Shown here piece after piece: positions 1 to 8,431 of a DNA stretch of 64,000 nucleotides. The position numbers and the translations under genes were made by a program. The notes under the pieces were generated by a model. It was not told where the DNA came from and searched no databases. It saw nothing but the letters and a program-made list of their open reading frames with translations. Within the stretch, counting starts at the first letter, position 1. Each line of letters begins with the position of its first letter. Source of the DNA: Desulfurispirillum indicum S5 (GTDB taxonomy: Bacteria; Chrysiogenota; Chrysiogenetes; Chrysiogenales; Chrysiogenaceae); NCBI RefSeq assembly GCF_000177635.2, contig NC_014836.1, positions 1,500,001-1,564,000 on the forward strand. Reading direction: 5' to 3'.

Positions 1-587
1 GCCAGAGTCTGGGGTATCAAAAGCTGCAGAGTACCATCCACTTTGCCGGGAGCATTCACACTAATCTCCAGGCGATACAGACTCTCATCCCCGAGTGCGC
101 TGGCAAGTGAGTCCTGGTCAAAGACCGACGAACTCACTGAGGCAAAACGGAACTTTACCCCCTGAGCTGCTTCATTCAGAGGGACAACACAACTGGAAAA
201 GGACGTATTAAGCAGATCACTGTAGGCATCAAGATCATCCTCCTCCATGCTGTCCTTCGCCGTGCCCTCACCCATCATCATGAGATCGACAAAGATACTG
301 GCCATGGAAATCGGTGCCACGAGGAACATGGTTCCAGTGGCTCCCTCTTCAAAGGGAACTCGTGACAGTATCACCTGTGGTTCAGCTCCCAGCGCATCAC
401 CACTTACCATGCCTTCACCGGCAACCTGCATCTCCAAAGGATTGTTGATACTGGTACCCATGGACGACGACAGATTACTCACCACAATGCGGGAGAAATC
501 GCTCAGATCAGGCCCATCATCTTCACTGTCTCCAACCATATTAAGCATCGCGTTAATTTCTTCTTGACTCAATCCTTCTGGTGTCAT
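1..587 (-). CDS. fliY: FliY/FliN-family flagellar motor switch protein, 3' part beyond window
   Basis: Partial gene: 195 open codons run off the left edge, so the C-terminal SpoA/FliN domain expected for this family is not visible. The ATG lies 2 nt after the fliM stop, so the two genes are translationally close. Residues 5-14 (LSQEEINAML) match the EIDALL-type N-terminal segment shared by FliM and FliY, which in those families binds phospho-CheY. The rest of the visible part looks like the CheC-like middle domain of FliY, with a hydrophobic core and an acidic stretch before a D-x-L-L-N motif. I cannot confirm phosphatase residues. FliY sits in the cytoplasmic C-ring with FliM, FliN and FliG. 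It is distinct from the separate short FliN encoded near 12.3-12.6 kb, so this organism has two SpoA-type switch proteins. It could alternatively be annotated as a long FliN. Confidence 0.8.
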   Translation of the reverse strand, partial: MTPEGLSQEEINAMLNMVGDSEDDGPDLSDFSRIVVSNLSSSMGTSINNPLEMQVAGEGMVSGDALGAEPQVILSRVPFEEGATGTMFLVAPISMASIFVDLMMMGEGTAKDSMEEDDLDAYSDLLNTSFSSCVVPLNEAAQGVKFRFASVSSSVFDQDSLASALGDESLYRLEISVNAPGKVDGTLQLLIPQTL

Positions 588-589
588 GG

Positions 590-1579
590 CTACACATCTT
601 CTTTCACAATTTTACGGTGGATTTTGAATGCCTTGTTATTGTCGATGATGCCGATTTCGCCGTAATACTTCTTCATATCGCCAACCTGCAGAACCATGGG
701 ATCTCGAACTTTGGTGCTTAACGTCAGTATGTCGCCAATTTCAAGGTCAAGAATTTCACGCAGCGTCATGGTGGATTCCCCCAGTACCGCCTGCAGATTC
801 GTCCTGGATTTTGACACGATACTGGTAATCTGCTGAACATTGGCCGTGGCATGCATTTTCTTTGCGCCGATAAGCCAGTCCTGCGAGTCGATTTTCTGCA
901 TGATCGGCTCAAGGACAATGGCAGGGATGCAGATATTCATCATACCACTGACATCACCAACTTTAATTTCAAAAACAAGCAGAATAACCACTTCGTTCTG
1001 GCTGACAATCTGGATGACATGGGGGCTGGTTTCACGAAGCTCTATCTTGAAGCGGATATTTATGATGGGTTGCCAGACCTCTGCCAGCTCACGCAAAGCG
1101 ATGGCCAGCACGCCACCGATGACGTTCTGCTCAATATCAGTGATTTCTCGCACTTCATCTATGGGCTCGCCCTGCCCCCCCAGAAGTTTGTCGATAATTG
1201 GAAAAACCAGAGACGGGTTGACCTCAAGGACAGCATTGCCATCCAGGGGTAACATGCTGATGATATTGAAGCTGGTGGGGTTGGGAAGGCTCATCAGAAA
1301 CTCACCATAGGTCATCTGATCGACACTGATGAGGTTCATGTCGGTAATGGAACGCAGGTACCCTGAGAGGCTGGAAGAAAAGTTGCGGGCGAACTTGTCG
1401 TGCAGGTTCTTGATAGACCGCATCTGATCTTTGCTGACCCGATCAGGGCGCTTGAAATCATAGAGGGAAACCTTCTTCTTGGTAACCGTAAGGGTTTCTA
1501 CGGCTGCCTCCGGCTCATCATCGGCACTGACCGATGAGAGCAGCTGGTCTATTTCCTCCTGGGAGAGAATATCAGCCAT
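590..1579 (-). CDS. fliM: Flagellar motor switch protein FliM
   Basis: 329 residues, the usual FliM length. The N-terminus MADILSQEEIDQLL is the CheY-P-binding EIDQLL peptide. The middle domain (about 45-240) includes the LPNPTSFNI and GGQGEP segments typical of the FliM/CheC-like fold. A C-terminal SpoA domain (about 250-325) includes the LREILDLEIGDIL motif. FliM forms the C-ring, interacts with FliG and receives the chemotaxis signal. The start is supported by GGGAG five to six nt upstream of ATG. It follows cheB after a 64-nt gap and precedes fliY, so switch proteins and CheB are likely co-transcribed at the distal end of the flagellar cluster. Confidence 0.96.
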   Translation of the reverse strand: MADILSQEEIDQLLSSVSADDEPEAAVETLTVTKKKVSLYDFKRPDRVSKDQMRSIKNLHDKFARNFSSSLSGYLRSITDMNLISVDQMTYGEFLMSLPNPTSFNIISMLPLDGNAVLEVNPSLVFPIIDKLLGGQGEPIDEVREITDIEQNVIGGVLAIALRELAEVWQPIINIRFKIELRETSPHVIQIVSQNEVVILLVFEIKVGDVSGMMNICIPAIVLEPIMQKIDSQDWLIGAKKMHATANVQQITSIVSKSRTNLQAVLGESTMTLREILDLEIGDILTLSTKVRDPMVLQVGDMKKYYGEIGIIDNNKAFKIHRKIVKEDV

Positions 1580-1643
1580 GGTGTTCTCCCTTCTCCTTCT
1601 CTAGAGTGATATACATACTCTTCGACCGTTCTCGATATCTTCA

Positions 1644-2723
1644 TTACCAGTAGGTCTGTATTCGCGCGGCAATGTCCTGGAGATCTGCAATTTCCGTGTA
1701 AACACCATGTTCCACGACGGCCCTTGGCATGCCATATACCACGCAGGTTTCAGCGCTCTGGGCGATAACCGATCCACCCATTTCATAGAGCATCCTGAAT
1801 GCCTGCAACCCATCATTACCCATTCCCGTCATGATCACCCCAAGAGTCGAGGCGCCAAACTCCTGACACACACTCTGTGCCATAACATCAACACTTGGCT
1901 TATGCAAGGTATTGTCAGGCAGGTCAGAAAGCTGAATGCGACCTGCCTTGATTGTCATATGCTTTGCTCCGGGGGCCAGCAGAGCCAGCCCAGGTTGCAA
2001 CACATCCCCGTGCTGGGCTTCACGTACCTCGATGGCGCACAGTGAATTCAGACGTTTGGCCAGGGGACCGGTAAAGGCAGGTGGCATATGTTGCACAATA
2101 ACGATGGGCACCGGTGTGGCAGCAGGCAACCTGGTAAGTACCGCCTGAAGTGCTGGGGGACCACCAGTCGAGGTGCCAATGGCGATGATACGTGCCTTTC
2201 CTGCGCGTCTTGGGGTCGTTCTTGGCGGCTGTTGAGGAACTGATGCCGGTGGGGGTGCAGGCACCCGTTTTGAAACGCGCTGCTCGGTAAGCGGACGGTG
2301 AATGCGGAAACGCTGGGTCGGCTGTTTGCGTGCAAACAGCTTCACTTTATGAATCAGCTCCTTTTCTATCTTCACGATATCGGTGCTGACAAAGCTGGTC
2401 TGTTTGGCAATAAAGTCAAGCGCACCCAGATCAAGGGCCTTCAGGGTAGCTTCCGCCCCCTCAGTGGTGAGTGAACTGACCATGATAACCGGAACAGGAG
2501 TCCTCTCCATGATCTGCTCCAGAGCTGTCAGGCCATCCATAATCGGCATTTCTATGTCCATGGTCACCAGATCGGGCTGCAAGGCACTGATCTGCTCCAG
2601 GGCATCCTGACCATTTTTGGCAGTACCCACCACCTTGATGGCTGGATCTTTCTCCATCATGGTCGTGAGCATTTTTCGCATGAAAGCTGAATCATCAACT
2701 ACCAGCACTCGGATCTGCTGCAT
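1644..2723 (-). CDS. cheB: Chemotaxis protein-glutamate methylesterase/glutaminase CheB
   Basis: About 359 residues. An N-terminal receiver domain (VLVVDDSAFMRKML, then the phosphoacceptor Asp in LVTMDIEMP) is joined by a Pro-rich linker (about 150-175) to a CheB methylesterase domain. The catalytic triad is recognisable: Ser in IGTSTGG, His in VQHMP and Asp in GMGNDG. It demethylates chemoreceptors in the cytoplasm when phosphorylated by CheA. Two ATGs are possible. The one at 2732 abuts the AAAGG sequence with no spacing, whereas the one at 2723 has AAAGGA seven nt upstream, so I prefer 2723. No cheA, cheW or cheR is in this window. The gene sits between fliA and fliM. Confidence 0.95.
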   Translation of the reverse strand: MQQIRVLVVDDSAFMRKMLTTMMEKDPAIKVVGTAKNGQDALEQISALQPDLVTMDIEMPIMDGLTALEQIMERTPVPVIMVSSLTTEGAEATLKALDLGALDFIAKQTSFVSTDIVKIEKELIHKVKLFARKQPTQRFRIHRPLTEQRVSKRVPAPPPASVPQQPPRTTPRRAGKARIIAIGTSTGGPPALQAVLTRLPAATPVPIVIVQHMPPAFTGPLAKRLNSLCAIEVREAQHGDVLQPGLALLAPGAKHMTIKAGRIQLSDLPDNTLHKPSVDVMAQSVCQEFGASTLGVIMTGMGNDGLQAFRMLYEMGGSVIAQSAETCVVYGMPRAVVEHGVYTEIADLQDIAARIQTYW

Positions 2724-2759
2724 GGAAGTCATCCTTTACCGAAATATTCTCTGCGAGTC

Positions 2760-3512
2760 CTAGAGGCGCCCCATGGCTTTCTTTAACTTAAAAAGGGCCT
2801 GTGAGTGAATCTGAGAAACCCGGGATTCCGTTATCCCCAGCACAGTCCCAATTTCCTTCATGGTCAACTCTTCGTAATAATAGAGGGCCAGCATCTGCTG
2901 TTCCTTCTCCGAAAGCAAGCGTATATGTTTTTTTAGAAATTCCTGGTTCTGAGTAATCTCCAGGTGCTCCTCCGGACCAGCGTTTTCGCGATCAGGAATC
3001 AGGTCGCTCAGCGTCCCTGATTCGCTGCCATCACGGTCATACATCTGTTCATCCAGACTCAGCATGGTGTACCCACCGGCTTGGGAGATATACTGCTGAA
3101 CTTCTGCCTCATCAATGCCCAGTTCCGCAGCCAGCTCTCCGTCAGAGACTTCCCTGCCCTCATTGATGCCCAGCTTACTGTAGGCACGATCCAGTGCCTT
3201 ATTTTTTTGTCGCAATCCACGGGGCAACCAGTCAAGCTTACGCAGTTCGTCGAGTATCTTGCCACGAATTCGCGATTCAGCATAGGTTTTGAAGAGCACG
3301 CCGCGATTCATGTCAAATTTATCAATGGCATCAATAAGCCCCAGCGCTCCAATACTGATAAGGTCATCGAGTTCGATATTCGAAGGGAGACCTGCGTGTA
3401 TGCGTGTAGCTATGTACTTTATCAAAGGAGCGTACTCCTCGATAATCTGGTTACGAATGGCAGGAGTATTTTTGAGTTCTGCCCTGGGGCAAAATTCCTC
3501 AAATTTCCTCAT
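2760..3512 (-). CDS. fliA: Flagellar sigma factor FliA (sigma 28)
   Basis: About 250 residues with the FliA/WhiG arrangement. Region 2 (IEYAPLIKYIATRI ... DLISIGALGLIDAIDKFD) is followed by RGKILDELRKLDWLPR, region 3, and a region 4 helix-turn-helix ending in EIGTVLGITESRVSQIHSQA. It directs RNA polymerase to late flagellar and chemotaxis promoters. The start at 3512 (ATG) has AGGAGG eight nt upstream. The longer GTG reading at 3521 would overlap that SD directly. It lies downstream of flhF-flhG, the common order in polar flagellates, and no anti-sigma FlgM is visible in the window. Confidence 0.96.
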   Translation of the reverse strand: MRKFEEFCPRAELKNTPAIRNQIIEEYAPLIKYIATRIHAGLPSNIELDDLISIGALGLIDAIDKFDMNRGVLFKTYAESRIRGKILDELRKLDWLPRGLRQKNKALDRAYSKLGINEGREVSDGELAAELGIDEAEVQQYISQAGGYTMLSLDEQMYDRDGSESGTLSDLIPDRENAGPEEHLEITQNQEFLKKHIRLLSEKEQQMLALYYYEELTMKEIGTVLGITESRVSQIHSQALFKLKKAMGRL

Positions 3513-3545
3513 CTCGAACACCTCCTGATACCAGCATCACACCAA

Positions 3546-3950
3546 TTAGCCCCTGCTCTCACTGACAGCCTCCTCGTAGGAAGATTCCGCCATGGTGTCT
3601 TCATCAAAATCCTGCTGCTCACGCGCATAATCAATATTCAGATCCAATGTGCTCTCATCGTCATCGTGATCCTGAAAGTCACGATGCACGGGAACTTTCT
3701 GCGCCATAGGAACTTTCAGCGCATGCTTTTTCAACAGTACACCCTTAAAGTTGAGGTACTCTTCATGCAGCTCTCTGATTAACACCCCCACGATATAGCC
3801 AAGCAAAGAAAGTATGATAAGGGATACCGCCGCGACTTTAAAGAAAAAGGAGAATTCCTCTGTCAGCAGCAGAGCGACTCCTGCGACAAGGGAAGTGCCC
3901 ACCAGACCCATGGCAATGGCAACGCGGGCAGGATCAATCTTGATGTTCAC
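3546..3950 (-). CDS. Small two-span membrane protein of the flagellar cluster, function unknown
   Basis: 134 residues, not recognised. Two hydrophobic segments (about 9-30 and 37-60) form a short hairpin, followed by a mostly cytoplasmic-looking tail. The tail ends in an acidic region (DHDDDESTLDLN ... EDTMAESSYEEA). The GTG start has GGAGG five nt upstream and overlaps the flhG stop by 4 nt, so it is translationally coupled to flhG and precedes fliA. That position implies a role connected with flagellar placement, number or export, but this is inference from context only. The tail's charge suggests a soluble partner. Confidence 0.75.
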   Translation of the reverse strand: MNIKIDPARVAIAMGLVGTSLVAGVALLLTEEFSFFFKVAAVSLIILSLLGYIVGVLIRELHEEYLNFKGVLLKKHALKVPMAQKVPVHRDFQDHDDDESTLDLNIDYAREQQDFDEDTMAESSYEEAVSESRG

Positions 3951-4843
3951 GATCGCCTCCCGCTGAGTATGCGCTCAAAAAAACTGGAGAAAAAACCAGC
4001 CTGTGCGGTACTGATAATATTCGTGCTGCCGTCGAAAAGGCGTTGTGCTAGGTTCTGGAAGTTCTTCGAAGCCGGGCTGGCCGGGTACAGGTCGCAGACC
4101 AGCTTCTGCTTGCGCACACATTTGCGCAGCATGGCGTCATCACTGACACTGCCGAGATAGGCTATTTCACTTTGAATAAAGCGCTTCAGCATGATGTTCA
4201 TCTTCATGTGAATCTGCTGCCCTTCGGAAGAGCTCTTCACCATATTCACCAGCAATTTGAGATTCTGCTTCTGATATTTTGTCGTCAGATGCTTGATAAC
4301 AGCATAGGCATCACTGAATGCCGTGGGCTCAGGTGTTGTCACAATCACAATCTCATGGGCGACCAGCAGAAAATTCAGCACCAGTTCGGATATTCCCGCC
4401 CCGGTGTCGATAATGACGATATCAAAGTCATCAAGTTCCTGTGATTGTCCAAGGATACTGAGCATCTGCTGCTCTTCAACGCGCGCCACCTCATCAAGTC
4501 CACTGCCCCCGGGAATGACCCACATGCCATTGGGGCCTGGAATGATGACCTCTTTCAGGGTGCAGGTGCCGCGTAGAACATCGCCCATATGGTATTTCGG
4601 CGTTATACCCAAGGTAATGTCGAGGTTTGCCAGGCCAATATCCGCATCTATAACCAGAACTTTTTTACCCGTTCCGGCAGCGACAAAGGCAAGGTTTGCT
4701 GACGTATTGGTTTTGCCGACACCGCCCTTGCCGCTGGTGACCGCGATAACGCGGGTATTGCGACCAGGGCCTGGCGCTGCCTTGGGTGATGTGAGTTTAC
4801 TGGTAGCAAGGCTCCGCAATGATGCGGCCTGATCTGTACTCAT
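3947..4843 (-). CDS. flhG: MinD-like ATPase FlhG (FleN/YlxH)
   Basis: 298 residues. The deviant Walker A motif is SGKGGVGKTN and the MinD-type core follows (VLVIDADIGLANLD; VIIDTGAGI). The first residues contain DQAASLR, matching the DQAxxLR motif by which FlhG N-termini stimulate the FlhF GTPase. FlhG regulates the number of flagella, with ATP-dependent membrane association. It overlaps flhF by 4 nt (ATGA) and has GAGGAG seven nt upstream of ATG. The C-terminus contains FFSSFFERIL, which could act as the membrane-targeting amphipathic helix. Confidence 0.95.
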   Translation of the reverse strand: MSTDQAASLRSLATSKLTSPKAAPGPGRNTRVIAVTSGKGGVGKTNTSANLAFVAAGTGKKVLVIDADIGLANLDITLGITPKYHMGDVLRGTCTLKEVIIPGPNGMWVIPGGSGLDEVARVEEQQMLSILGQSQELDDFDIVIIDTGAGISELVLNFLLVAHEIVIVTTPEPTAFSDAYAVIKHLTTKYQKQNLKLLVNMVKSSSEGQQIHMKMNIMLKRFIQSEIAYLGSVSDDAMLRKCVRKQKLVCDLYPASPASKNFQNLAQRLFDGSTNIISTAQAGFFSSFFERILSGRRS

Positions 4844-6234
4844 CGTTTCTCCTCAGCCGGCGTACCGGTCAGCAGCTCAAAAAAAGCATGATTACTGGCA
4901 GGTATCAGGTCATTGGGCACATCCTGACCATTGGCGAAGTAGGAGACCGGAAGACCCCGCTTGGCCAGGCAGTTGAATACCCCGCCAAAACTGCTTGATT
5001 CATCAAGTTTGGTAATAATTGCCCGGTCAATACCTACCTTTTCAAAGCTCTGCATGATGTCATTGAGATCTGCTTCTTTGGTGGAGGCACTCAGGACAAT
5101 ATGTACTTCCACCTTTATCTTCTCCTCCCTCAGAAAACGCATCAGGTCTTCTATCTGCTGAGTATCGCGGTGGGAGCGGCCCGCCGTATCAACCAGCACC
5201 AGGTCTTTATCAAGATTTTTGCGCAGCGCCAGCAGAAGCGACTCGTTCTGGTTGACCACCTCGACCGGGATCTTGATGATATTGGCATAGGTTTTCAGTT
5301 GTTCAACTGCCGCGATCCGGTAGGTATCCAGCGTGATAAGCCCTACCGAAACCCCCTGGCGCAGCAGATGATCTGCTGCTATCTTGGCAATGGTAGTCGT
5401 CTTCCCAACTCCGGTCGGCCCGATCAGCGCCACGATTTTCGGATGAATACCATCGACCTCAATACCGTCACCCATGGGAACAATGCGCGACACCAACTGC
5501 CGCGCATTGCGCATGACCAGCTCAGTGTCGTCAACAGATCCAAGCTTTGCCTTCAGGGCATCAACCATTTTATGGCAGATATACCGGTCCACTCCAGCGC
5601 GCAGCAGCTTGGTGTAGAGATCATTCAGAGGCTTTTCCTCGAAAACCGGTCTGGCGGAATATTTTTCCGTAGCCAGACTGAGCAGGATACCCTTCAACTC
5701 GGCGATCTGCTCTTGCTGCTGACGAAACATCTGATCCGTTGCGTGCTGCTGCAGCATGGACTCACGCAACGCCTTCAATTCCTGCAGAATTGTCTGAATC
5801 TGTTCCTGTTGCGGTGTTGTCGTGGTCTTTACTCCTGCCGTGGCGGATCGGCGCCCTGCGCCCGCAGCGTTTTGTCGTGCGGAGGGGATACTCCCACGCC
5901 CCTCATCGGAGGTGGCATCCTTGAAGGCACTGAGAATGCGTTGCACATCGGCATCACTGTCAACATCTTCCACTGTGCTCAACGCTCCCCGACTGTTATA
6001 GGCTGCATGCAGGTTTTTTGCCATTCCAGCGACAGGTCTCTCCTGCTGCGTGAGTTTCTGGCTTTCAACATCTACGGCAGCCGTCACTTCCATCAGAGGA
6101 CGTGAAAACATACCAAAGGAGCCCGACTTGCTTATGGTCTTGGTGGAGAGGATCACGGCTTCCGGGCCAAGGTCCTGCTTGATCTTCTCCATGGCCTCTT
6201 TCATGTCGAATACTTCGTAGCGTTTTACCTGCAT
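4840..6234 (-). CDS. flhF: SRP-type GTPase FlhF
   Basis: 464 residues. An N-terminal basic B-domain (about 1-150) is followed by the SRP N domain (about 200-265) and the G domain. The G domain has the P-loop GPTGVGKTTT, DTAGRSHRD and TKLDESS motifs. FlhF is the SRP/FtsY-like GTPase that recruits early flagellar components and sets where the flagellum assembles. It is coupled to flhG by a 4-nt overlap and follows flhA after only 2 nt. The presence of flhF plus flhG favours polar flagellation; this is an inference from family behaviour. Confidence 0.96.
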   Translation of the reverse strand: MQVKRYEVFDMKEAMEKIKQDLGPEAVILSTKTISKSGSFGMFSRPLMEVTAAVDVESQKLTQQERPVAGMAKNLHAAYNSRGALSTVEDVDSDADVQRILSAFKDATSDEGRGSIPSARQNAAGAGRRSATAGVKTTTTPQQEQIQTILQELKALRESMLQQHATDQMFRQQQEQIAELKGILLSLATEKYSARPVFEEKPLNDLYTKLLRAGVDRYICHKMVDALKAKLGSVDDTELVMRNARQLVSRIVPMGDGIEVDGIHPKIVALIGPTGVGKTTTIAKIAADHLLRQGVSVGLITLDTYRIAAVEQLKTYANIIKIPVEVVNQNESLLLALRKNLDKDLVLVDTAGRSHRDTQQIEDLMRFLREEKIKVEVHIVLSASTKEADLNDIMQSFEKVGIDRAIITKLDESSSFGGVFNCLAKRGLPVSYFANGQDVPNDLIPASNHAFFELLTGTPAEEKR

Positions 6235-6236
6235 GG

Positions 6237-8321
6237 TTACTCTCTCTTTTCTTCAAGTCCGACGGTGCCGAGGGCTTCAATATTCACACTGTCAGCAAGT
6301 TCGGTATGTGCCAGAATAACAAGCTTGGGCGCATAACGCATCACCAGGCGTTTCAGTGGCGCGCGCACTACGGGGGAAACCATGAGCACCGGCGTGACCC
6401 CCTGTTCGCTGATCCGGTCAGCGGTGTGAATGAGATTTACCAGGAAACGCTGTGCCTTGTGGGGCTCCATCACCACCACACGCCCTTGATCGGATTTCTG
6501 GATAGACTCGGAGATCATCTGTTCCAGGTGCGGATCGAGTGTCAGAACCCGTATGGTATTGGTTTCATCAGCATACATCTTGGTAATCTGGCGACTGAGT
6601 CGCCCGCGCACATAGTCCGTGAGGATATCCGGATCCTTGGTGGCAGCAGCGTAATCACCAAGGGTCTCAAGTATTGTCAGCATATTACGGATGGATATAC
6701 GTTCACTCAGAAGATTCTGCAGCACATGCTGTACCGCTCCCAGGGGAAGCTGACCCGGAACCAGATCACCCACCACACTGGGATGGGATTTCTGAATATT
6801 ATCAAGCAGGCTCTGGGTTTCCTGCTTGCCGAGAATATCCTTGGAGTGCTGCTTGATCAGTTCGCCAATATGGGTGGAAATGACCGTACCAGCATCGACA
6901 ACCGTATAGCCAAGCATCTCTGCTTCATCACTGTAATTATCCGTAACCCACATCGCTTTCAGGCCAAAAGCCGGCTCGACCGTCGGCGTCCCGGGCAGGG
7001 TGATATCGTCGCCAACCGGGTTCATGGCAAGAAGCTGACCAGGATAGACATCACCGGAGCCCACCTCAATCCCCTTGACTTTGAAGACATAGTCGTTGGG
7101 CTTGAGCTGCAGATTGTCCCGAATGCGAATGGGCGGCACAATAAAGCCTAACTCCAGTGCAATATTCTTGCGCAGGGACTTGATGCGGTTCAGCAGGTCA
7201 CCACCCTGGGAACTGTCCACCAAAGGGATGACGCCATATCCCACTTCGAGCTCCAGGGAATCCATCTGAAGAAGTTCTTCCACCTCTTCCTCATGGGACT
7301 TCGGAGCTTCCTCCTGGACACTCCCACTGTCGGATTCAGACGCACCCAGGCCCTCTTCAAGAATCTTGCCTATCTTCCCTGTTTGAATGAAGTACGCCAG
7401 TGTCGCCAGTAAAGCTGCCAGAGTCATAAAGGGGATAAAGGGCATGCCGGGAATAATGCCGAAGATGAAGAGGATCACGCTGGCAACCCAGATGACTTTC
7501 GGGCTCACGATAAACTGCTGGGCGATGTCCTCACCAAGGTTTGACTCACTGGCCGCACGGGTCACCACGATACCCACCGCGGTAGAGACAATCAGTGCCG
7601 GTATCTGACTCACCAGGCCGTCACCGATGGTCAACAGCGTATAGACCTGGGCCGCCTCGCTGAAGCCCATGCCCCCCTGGGCCATGCCAATGATCAATCC
7701 ACCCACGATATTGATGATCGTGATAATAATCCCGGCAACGGCGTCACCCTTCACAAACTTGGAAGCACCATCCATGGCGCCATGGAAGTCCGCTTCACGG
7801 CGAATATGCTCACGCCGTACTTTTGCTTCCTTGTCGTCAATGAAGCCGGCATTCAGATCAGCATCAATGGCCATCTGCTTGCCGGGCATGGCGTCAAGGG
7901 TAAAGCGCGCAGCAACTTCAGCCACGCGACTGGCACCATTGGTGATAACCTTGAAATTAATGATGACAAGAATAATGAAGACAATGATACCGACCACGTA
8001 GTTCCCGCCCACGACAAACTGGCCGAAAGCCTGGATCACCTGGCCAGCGGCTGCTTCGCCCTCATGGCCATGCAGCAGGATTGTCCTCGTGGTTGCAACG
8101 TTCAGGGAAAGTCGAAAGAGTGTGACAATCAGGAGTACCGAAGGAAATATGGAGAAATCCAGCGGCTCACGAATATAGAGTGAAACCAGGATAACCAGGA
8201 CACCCAAAGTTATACTGATCGTGAGCAGAATATCCAGCAGCGGAGCCGGAACAGGAAGCACCATTATGGCAATAACCGATAAAATACCAAAAGCTGCTAT
8301 TATATCAGGACTTGTAGACAT
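6237..8321 (-). CDS. flhA: Flagellar export gate protein FlhA
   Basis: About 694 residues when started at the ATG at 8321 (MSTSPDIIAAFG). A longer GTG frame to 8381 adds a charged leader with no convincing SD. The N-terminal half carries about eight transmembrane segments and the FHIPEP-family signature region (RRADFHGAMDGASKFVKGDA-like, read here as RREADFHGAMDGASKFVKGD). The C-terminal half (about 350-694) is the cytoplasmic nonameric ring domain that binds export chaperones. FlhA and FlhB form the gate of the flagellar type III secretion system in the inner membrane. It lies between flhB and flhF. Confidence 0.96.
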   Translation of the reverse strand: MSTSPDIIAAFGILSVIAIMVLPVPAPLLDILLTISITLGVLVILVSLYIREPLDFSIFPSVLLIVTLFRLSLNVATTRTILLHGHEGEAAAGQVIQAFGQFVVGGNYVVGIIVFIILVIINFKVITNGASRVAEVAARFTLDAMPGKQMAIDADLNAGFIDDKEAKVRREHIRREADFHGAMDGASKFVKGDAVAGIIITIINIVGGLIIGMAQGGMGFSEAAQVYTLLTIGDGLVSQIPALIVSTAVGIVVTRAASESNLGEDIAQQFIVSPKVIWVASVILFIFGIIPGMPFIPFMTLAALLATLAYFIQTGKIGKILEEGLGASESDSGSVQEEAPKSHEEEVEELLQMDSLELEVGYGVIPLVDSSQGGDLLNRIKSLRKNIALELGFIVPPIRIRDNLQLKPNDYVFKVKGIEVGSGDVYPGQLLAMNPVGDDITLPGTPTVEPAFGLKAMWVTDNYSDEAEMLGYTVVDAGTVISTHIGELIKQHSKDILGKQETQSLLDNIQKSHPSVVGDLVPGQLPLGAVQHVLQNLLSERISIRNMLTILETLGDYAAATKDPDILTDYVRGRLSRQITKMYADETNTIRVLTLDPHLEQMISESIQKSDQGRVVVMEPHKAQRFLVNLIHTADRISEQGVTPVLMVSPVVRAPLKRLVMRYAPKLVILAHTELADSVNIEALGTVGLEEKRE

Positions 8322-8431
8322 TCTGATCGCTTTGCCGGCAGTGAATCCAGGAGCTTTTGGCGCCAAGTGTTTGCTCCTCACGGGAAGGATATTGAAAGGC
8401 TTGGCAAAAGCCTTTATCCGAAAAATAATAC

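Noticed and set aside
8322-8381. GTG start 20 codons upstream for flhA
   Set aside because: No SD before the GTG and the added residues lack similarity to FlhA N-termini.
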